Of a stretch of DNA of 64,000 bases, positions 1 to 64,000 are shown one piece after another (position 1 is the first letter of the stretch; each line of letters opens with the position of its first letter). This stretch comes from Chrysemys picta bellii (taxonomy: Eukaryota; Chordata; Testudines; Emydidae): the NCBI RefSeq assembly GCF_011386835.1, contig NC_088800.1, positions 23,054,572-23,118,571 of the forward strand. Reading direction: 5' to 3'. Made by a program: the position numbers and the translations under genes. Under the pieces are notes generated by a model. It searched no databases and was not told the origin of the DNA. It worked only from the letters and a program-made list of their open reading frames with translations.

Positions 1-40
1 CTTTCCTTAGCCTACAGAGAGAGCAAGACCCTCCCTCTCT

Positions 41-345
41 GGCTGTCTACACTATGCGCTAGGGGTTATACACCAACTTGCACTAGCTCAATGAGTGCTA
101 GTGTGAAGATAAATAGTAGTGTAAACGCAGTAGCACGGGCAGTGGTAGCAGCGGCATGGCTTACCCATTCCCAGTACACACCTGCCTGAAACTGGTGGGT
201 ATGTACTTGACACAGCTCAGCCGTGTCTCCACTGCCCCAACCCATGCTACCAGGGCTACACTGCTACTTGTATTCATGCGAGCTTGCTGAACACTAGCAT
301 GAGTATGCGAGTAGGGGAATCAGGCACTAGCTCGCAGGGTAGATG
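41..345. mobile_element. MITE-like element with GTCTACACT / GTAGATGTAGCC ends
   Basis: Starts GGCTGTCTACACTATGCGC, ends GGGTAGATGTAGCC; interior with TAGTAGTGTAAACGCAGTAG. Old copy in the GNB5 intron. Confidence 0.45.
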
Positions 346-1839
346 TAGCCTTTAAATGAAAGGAAGGAGCTGTTCTCAACACTTATCATGGAGATCATTA
401 TCTTCTCAAGAAACAACCACCTGGATGAATTTTTATTCTCCTTCTTTTCTCCTACAAATGAACTTATCTTAGCTCATAATTATCCTCTCAGTTACATCTC
501 CTCTTCAGATCAGTCTATTTATCTTCTTTTCCCATTCCACCCTTTCTGTGCTCCCCTTTTTTCTACTACTGCTCTTACTTAACTTTTAGTTGCCCACTTA
601 AGTAACCTACTAACAAGAATAAACATGCAACCAATAGTGTGCTACATAATCACCTTATCTGTGCGTTGATGCCAATTACCTTTGGCTGGCATAATATCCT
701 TTAACATTCCAGACTGGTAAGAGTGAATTGTTTGTTTGTAACCAGCTATTGTTGTTATCCCTGGGCTCATTAATTTCTTAAAATAGAAGTTTTAAAAAAA
801 TGCAAAATGAAATGATCGAAGTGCCATCAAACAAAAAACAAACCTCAACGTGTCTGCAATGCTAATACCTGAACCCCCAGACTGGTTCACAGAATCACTG
901 GGTGTGGTTTTTTTCAGGACACATATTTTAAAGTGGAATAAAGCCTCTCTCTCTTTTGCTTTCATACCTATACACTGATACTTTACCACTTCAAAAAATA
1001 GCTTAGTAAATGATCAATCTTTGATCTCCTGACTGAGACCTCCAAGGATGGTGCCAGACAGCAGTAACTCTCATGGTGGTTTGTGATGCAGATATCTTAT
1101 TCTATCCTGTAGGCGGTAGATTGAGACCAGCAACTCATTTCATAGAGGCCAATGAACAGCCGTCAGATGTAACAAGTTCCAGCCATTACCATTCTGAATG
1201 TGAACCAGTGACCTAGAAGTGAAAGGCTTTTATCTCAATACCTCCCCCATTCCCCTGCATAACTTTGTGACATAAGACTGATCCAAACAGACTTAATGAC
1301 TGTTTATCAAAATGTCCAAATATTTGTAATAGTTCTAGCTGGCTGAGTGAGGTTGTTTATTTTCAAGGTCACATCCATCTTCCAGATCACAGAAAGGATT
1401 TCATGTTCACAGATCACACGGAGACCTTTCAAGTAGAATCAGAATGTTTTCAGATCTCTCCATCCCAATTCTTTCTCTTCATATGTTAATTCAAATGATG
1501 GGGTGAAGTGCTGCATACTGAGTGTCCAGAGAGAATAAGATGCATCTGCTCCCAAATCAGCTTGCTGTAATACTGCATATGTAATGTGCTAACATACTCT
1601 GAACACTGGAAAAATTCTGTTTGAAAAATAGATGAGGGGTCTTTAGGGTCTCACCTCCAATAGGTGTGGTGATGCTTACCAGAATTATATTCTTTATTCA
1701 GTAGTCTGGTTTGTGTTCTCTGACCAAACATGTTGCTAAAAGAATGCTTTAGGCATTATGAAAGCATTTAGACTAAACGTAGATTTCCTTTCCAGTTAAC
1801 GTTACCTAGTGTAGCTATCAGAATTGTGCTTGGCTATCA

Positions 1840-13575
<11,736 letters not shown>

Positions 13576-14567
13576 CTTTGCTGTGGGACAGACCTGAAAG
13601 AGAGCGAGGAGAAAGAGGGAGTGCATTACAGTCACATGACAAACCTTTCCCGTATCCTCCCAGTAGCTAATGGATCTTAGACAATATATAGACAGCTGTA
13701 GGCTGGATAAGCTCTCAGCAGCTTATCTCTAAAGCTTGATAAACTGTCACTAGCACATGCCCTGAAATGGTATTTTTATGAGGAAACAAATAGCAGCACC
13801 CTTTTGTTATAGTGCATGGAATATTTTTTCTATTTGTAATGTCTTATTCTGGGTTCTGGTTTACGTAATGGCAACAGAACCTTAATAATCAAATGACATG
13901 TAACAATGGATTAAGCTTCAGAAGGGCCCAGCCTTTACCAAAATTGATTGTTTTTCCACCATATATTTTAAGCAGTCTGTCCTATTCCTGACCATTTTCA
14001 AAACTGAAAAGGTCCCAAATGCTTTTACTAGCTGTACAAAATAGGAGTAACAATGAGATGGTTTGAACAGAAATTGGCATTTCAGGATGCTGGAACATTT
14101 TGAACCCATTTTTTTGTTCATGGAGCCAGAGTCATTGCTGTGACTGAAGACGTTTAAAGAACTTTCCCCATCTTCAACAGGGAGTGAAAAATTACTGCTT
14201 TAAAGGCAGGAAAATGAGACTAACGCATAGAACATTCTCATGTAAAATAATGTATTGAAAAATGTAGGCAAGTAAAAAAAGACCTGATTCAATATTCTGT
14301 GAAAAAATAATTAAAAAATGTTACACAGATGTGACACAATGAGATTAGTGTTGATTACCATTACAATGTTTTACAAGGGCAAAGCAAAATATGACTAAGA
14401 AAGTGAACTCACGTTTTGCTAGTTGTTTAATTTTGCATTAAAAAAAACCCCTCTTATATTTAGGGCCTGATCCTGCCACTCATGCTCAGATTGAGTTGCA
14501 CTTTTCTCCTGAAGCAGTTCCATTCGTTCAATGGGGCTACCAGAGGAGTAAGATATTAACACCCAAT

Positions 14568-14639
14568 GGGTGAAATCCTGGCTCCACTGCATTTAATGGG
14601 AGTTTTGCCATTGACTTCATCGGGGCCAGGATTTCACCC
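14568..14639. repeat. Perfect short inverted repeat
   Basis: GGGTGAAATCCTGG (14568-14581) and CCAGGATTTCACCC (14626-14639) are exact complements around a 44-base loop. Confidence 0.8.
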
Positions 14640-14826
14640 AAAGTGTGTAAAAAGGGCAGAAACCAGCCCATACATGATCTAAAATGCATGACATGATGAT
14701 CTTGCACTTTGGTCAACTTTGAACCAAATACATGAATTCAAATGGGCTTATTTCCCCCATTTAATGAAAACGAACATCTTAGGTGGCATTAAAGGGAAGT
14801 TCTTAATCTAATATTTTATGAACACT

Positions 14827-14934
14827 GGGGCTGATGCTGCAGCCTGTCACTCACACAAGTAGTTTCTCTCATGCAAGTATCCATTGCCATTAGTGGGACT
14901 ACTCATGTGAGTAATGGCTGGCAGAATCAACCCC
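14827..14934. repeat. Old palindromic MITE, same style as 5121-5220
   Basis: GGGGCTGATGCTGCAG at the left and GGCAGAATCAACCCC at the right, with ACTACTCATGTGAGTAATGG inside. In the GNB5-MYO5C intergenic region. Confidence 0.45.
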
Positions 14935-17900
14935 ATGGTGATTATATTACTCATTATACTGGAGATCAAAGGACTCTGGCCAAAATATTCAAACATGGGT
15001 GCCTAAAGCTAGACATTTAAATCAACGTATCCTGTTATTCAAGGGTGCTGAGCATTAGCAGTCCCCGATGAGGGCAATAGGAGCTGCTGTTGCTACGCAT
15101 CTATGACAATTGGGCCACTTTGGGTAGGTGCCCTAACATGCATTTAGCTGCCTAAATGTAGGCACGCAGGTTTGAAAGCACTGGTTATGTCAGGTTTTGA
15201 TAGAAAAGCTTTCCCTTCAGGAGCACTGTAATATGAAAGTATGTTAACATTCTACAGTCAAAAATGCTGAACAAAATAAAACCACTGGTGTTAAAGAGAC
15301 AGATATTTATTACACGCACACAACAAAATGTAACGACGCAAAAGCTTTGAACATAAAATGGGCAGCATTCATCCTTAGTGAAACTCTCATGAATTCAAGG
15401 GGGTTATGCATCAAGGATGAATCAGGCCCGATGTCAATGTCACTTCAATAACTACTATACAATATACAGTATAATGGATGAGAAAAGCTAATAAAATTCC
15501 CAGTTAATTAAGAATTAGTATCAGATATTGGTATCAGGACCTCATCTGATATTTGACATTCTGATAAACTAATTTGCAAATACAGTGCCCTTTGCGATAG
15601 TTATTTCCCTACCGTTTAAACAGAGCTGGCTGAAAAGATCCCAACTTCAAACATCCTGCTGCACCTTGGCCTGAGATTTTTCAGCCCTATTATGTCATCA
15701 AACATTTGTGGTAGCCGTTTAAAAAGGGTGACCTGGTGAAATACACATTACCCATTTGGTACTTGCAGAGCAGATATTGTATGCTAAATGTTGCAAAGGA
15801 AGATAGAAAATTACCTACCGTTCACAGGACAAACACTGGACACTTCAGAAGAGGAGTAAATAAGCTGCGTGTAACTGGAAGTGTAGAAGGGCAACTGTAA
15901 TACTAATCATCTGCTTAGAGGGGTATTAAAGCTCAGTTTCCTACTGTACTATCTTAGTTCAGCCAATGGTCCAAGGGCTAGAGGTTTTACCCACAAATCT
16001 CTGGACAAAACTCCCACTGACGTCCATGGGGATTCAGACTAAGGAACAAGGTAAGCGTAGGATCCTACCTTTTAAACACACCAGGTTTTGCCCTCTCTGC
16101 TCCCTGTAGTTGCCAGTATTTTAGTTTCCAAATGTTAAAGTTCAAAAGAACTGACTGTGTGAATGGCTGCATAGTATCTTTCTAACCACTGCAGATGCCA
16201 GGTTGCCAATGTAAATTCTCCATATATTTCCCCTCAAACTTTTAATGATAATTAAGACAAGGAGTAGTGGAGGAGAAATGGGAAAGGAGACCAACTCACT
16301 GATATAGGCAGGAGCCTGGAAATTAAAAGGAGACAGGATGCAAAAAGAATTCCAGAGGACAATGTAACTGTGTAACTACATACAGTAAGCATGTAAGTGC
16401 TTGAATTTGTATCCACTGAGCCCACTGGGAGTGTTGCCATTCATACCAACAGAGATGGGGGCAGTCCCTAAGAGCAGAGTAGTATTACCCACCATGAGGC
16501 TATTATTTCTGCCTTCTTTCTCATTCTTAGACATAGATCCTTCCTCTCAATAAATCAATCAATCAAGATTTTCTTCTTGTTGTACATAGTGTTAGCTGTT
16601 TTTTTTCCACTCCTAAGTCTGGGAGAAACAGTTTAACACCAAATTGCCACATTTCCTCCCTCTAAAATGACTGAATGCTTTTCACCTACAGATGTATGTG
16701 TCTTGAATAGCATATCTGCTATGTGAATATAAGAGTGGGTTAAGATTTTACACAGGCAGAAGTTAGTATATGATATGCATATGGCTTCAGATACTCTTTA
16801 TAACTCTTAAAAAAAAAGTATGTAGGTTACAGCAACCAAACTAGTCTGTTTCCATAATAATATTTATTACAGAAATTAATTAGCAATCAGGGACACCACA
16901 AATATCAGATATTGAAATATGCTATGCTGCAGTCACAGTGATTGATGTAATACCTAAATGGAGACTTAATGGTTTAATACATGACCTACCATAGCCACCA
17001 AGCCTTACATAATTTCAAGTGACTTCTTTCAAACATTTTAGTACTAAAACATAAAATATCTTTATTACAAAACTTAAATGATTTCAAAGTGATTTAAAAG
17101 ATATTTAACATGTGGAAAATGTTAGCATGTAGGTAGGCTTAGGATACGGTGTATACTTTTTTTTAAAATGCTTTAAAAAAATATATATACACCATTCTTG
17201 CTCTATGTGCTTTACATATATTACTATTCATATTAGTAACTATCAGAGGTGGTTCCATTTTTAAATTCACATATGCAGTTATGCAAAATTAACAAAGTGC
17301 AGAAATACTGTAGCAAAACATTACAAACATATTTTGTCATTTCTTCATGTGGGTAATGTTTAAATTAACGGAATTAAGTTAAAAAGTACTTAAATATATC
17401 AATGCAACTCAAACTGGTCCTAGACCACAGAGTTCTATGCCCTACTTACTACAGAGTTCACTTTTAATACACTAATAAGTTCTAATACACTGACTAGTAA
17501 AACATCATTATCTGTCTAGGTTTTTATAAGGTCACCCATGACCATGGTGTCTGAGTGCCATTACTTCAATCATTTTTACAGGGTACACTATTAAATAAAT
17601 TATTACATATTATTTGTTGTGTGCTGGCTGTGGGTGTGATGCTGCACAGGGCAGAGGAGACGAGGTCCCTGCCCACAAGGAGCGTACTGCCTAAATGAAA
17701 TAAATATGAACAAATACTAAGAAATTAGGTTGCATCTGTGAGCACGGCCATACCAGGGGAGCTGCATTCAGTCACTACTCTCAGAGTAGTAGGCACATGC
17801 ACAAGGAGCTGGCCAGGGGGCTAGTAGTACAGCTGCAGGTATTGTCTTCTTGCACACTCAGCTTCCCTTCAATGCCTAACCCTTGTCCGAGTGTAGGGTT

Positions 17901-19396
17901 ATTCCCCATCCCCCTCCTCCTCACCAGTCTGGAGCTGTGGCAGAAGATTCCCCCCAAACTATTCCCCCTTAGCGGCTTCCTCCTCACCTCAGGTCGTGTC
18001 ACCCTTTTCCCTTGAAGAAAGTTTAAAAACAAAATAACCACCCCCTCACCTCTCCTCAAATTTGTACAAATGCTTTGCAGGTCATCTTAGAGCCACTGCT
18101 GCAAACAGTTACTACTGGGTGCAGTCCCACTGACTTATCACCTGTGGTGAACACAACCCTCTGTAATAAGTGCTGGCAGGATTGGGCCCTTGTCTGTCTA
18201 TCCAGGTTCTCCTACACACCCATCACTGTGGCAAGTGAACATCTCCCAGAGTGATGAGCTGTACAAATAAGATACGCTGGTGTTCCCTTGGTTGAGTTTT
18301 AAAGGTGGAACATGCAGGATGTTCTGCAGAAGCTTGAAATATTCTTTCCATGACATGCAGTCTAATTATGCTCGTATTAAACTCAATTCTTATTTTTCCT
18401 AAATCACCTGCAGACTATTAAATGTCACTGCTCGAAATGCAACAGTCTCCACCAACCTGTTTGTATTCTTAGCACCTGATCATCAACAACAACAAAAAAT
18501 AAAGAAGACGGGGGGAGGTGAATGGGCTCTCTAGGTGTTTTGCAATTACATGACACTAGAGATGGGTCCAAGTCCAACCCTAAACCCATCCCCCTTGGAA
18601 GGAACAAAAGTTTAAAATGCAAACCTGGATTTTGATCCCAATTTTACAGCTGGCTTTATCACTGTAATGGGCTGAACCAAAACCCCAGACTTGAATACCC
18701 CTGAATTTTGCAAAGGGGAACTGAACTCTGCCTCCAAATTAAGTGTCTCAGCCCCAGCTCTATTTAAATGGATGCTGATATGGTCTCCTCCGCCTGAACT
18801 ATAATGTCTGAGTGAGCAAGTCAGCACGCATATGAAAAGGCCAACATGGGTCTGCAGAAGCACTTCTCTCCCTCATACTGACATCAGAGCTGTCCCCACG
18901 GACAGTGTAGTAATTTGCATTGGCTTTTTAACCTACTGTAGGAAGACCTTCCATTTTCTATTGCTCCACTCTTCTGCGGGCACAAAACAGTAATTTTATT
19001 CTAGTTTGTTGTTAGACTCCCTTCACAGATGGAATAATGAATTCCACAGGAAATCTAACTGGGTGAAGACTGCTGCAAAATAAATCCATCATATCAAGCC
19101 AGTGAGAGGAATTCCTAGGGAAAACATCTCACATGTGAGAGAAAACAGCACCATGACAGATTATAACATAGTAGTTGTTACCCCATGAGAGAGATCGAGC
19201 ATGCTGTTCCCTTACTGGTGATCTGTCAAAGAACATGGAACACCAAGACAAATTTGTCTCAAACAAACTTTCTTCGTAGGGCTCCAAAACCGTAAAGTGC
19301 ATAGCTGCTGGATATAGTATCGCCCTTTGTAAAATGCAGTGGCGAATGGACAATACTAAGAAAAGAAAGGAGGGGTTTTTGTAGGCTGGCATATGC

Positions 19397-19402
19397 TTTA
19401 TT
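19397..19402 (-). promoter_or_regulatory. MYO5C: Candidate MYO5C polyadenylation signal
   Basis: AATAAA on the minus strand about 155 nt past the stop codon. Others exist (one about ten bases past the stop and one near 18993), so the true 3' end cannot be fixed from sequence alone. Confidence 0.35.
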
Positions 19403-19556
19403 CCTACTGCTGATGTCCTGATTCCAAAGTAGTTTTTAAAAGTATATTCCATAGTAAGCCACTGCACTATATCCCAGTTGTGGGGCAATGAGCCATAAAA
19501 GTTTGCTGTTCATTTAGTCTTTGAGGACAGGGTAGCAAATCCTTTTTATTTTTGTA

Positions 19557-64000
<44,444 letters not shown>

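Larger units (their letters stand above)
13594..19396. other. GNB5-MYO5C intergenic region and outer MYO5C 3' UTR
   Basis: No gene recognised. It holds palindromic repeats near 14.5-14.9 kb, AT-rich DNA at 16.7-17.6 kb and scattered old repeat wording. A non-coding first exon of GNB5-L could lie here but I cannot place it. Confidence 0.5.

Noticed and set aside
19129..19488. 119-codon minus-strand frame
   Set aside because: It lies in the MYO5C 3' UTR, downstream of the stop, with no family resemblance.

Overview
The window is a stretch of vertebrate nuclear DNA, most likely from a turtle. The coding exons are AT-to-medium GC islands in long introns. The interspersed repeats are CR1 LINE 3' ends, many hAT-type non-autonomous elements with 8-bp target duplications, MIR-like SINE fragments and a young gamma-like endogenous retrovirus (ERV), a mix I associate with Testudines. 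The species call is inference; the genes are read directly from exons with intact splice sites.

Two host genes lie on the minus strand in the order known from other vertebrates (MYO5C upstream, GNB5 downstream). GNB5 (the R7-RGS-linked G protein beta 5) occupies about 1-13.6 kb. It has the long-isoform N-terminal exon at 13450-13575, the short-isoform start exon in a CpG island at 7239-7350, and the next coding exon at 1873-2009; the WD40 body lies beyond the left edge. MYO5C (unconventional myosin Vc) occupies 19557-64000 with 33 coding exons in continuous frame and canonical donors and acceptors. The first part of the motor domain (about 320 residues) is beyond the right edge. About 1421 residues are covered: the rest of the motor, six IQ motifs, the coiled coil and the complete globular cargo tail.

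The introns carry the mobile DNA. A 6761-bp provirus (20505-27265) sits antisense in the penultimate-region MYO5C intron. Its two 389-bp LTRs look identical base for base. It has a GATG target duplication and a tRNA-Gln primer site, but only scraps of gag, integrase and a frameshifted env. A 3.1-kb nested hAT composite (36456-39550) with a transposase remnant contains two further hAT insertions, each with its own 8-bp duplication. It ends 11 bp from the duplication-flanked splice donor of a MYO5C exon. An inverted pair of one hAT family (54233-54674, 59467-60100) brackets five motor exons.

The MYO5C coiled coil is built from an exon cassette (about 94, 64 and 181 nt, with matching splice phases) that occurs three times in a row, which points to an old triplication. 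No tRNA, rRNA, CRISPR or other RNA genes were seen.
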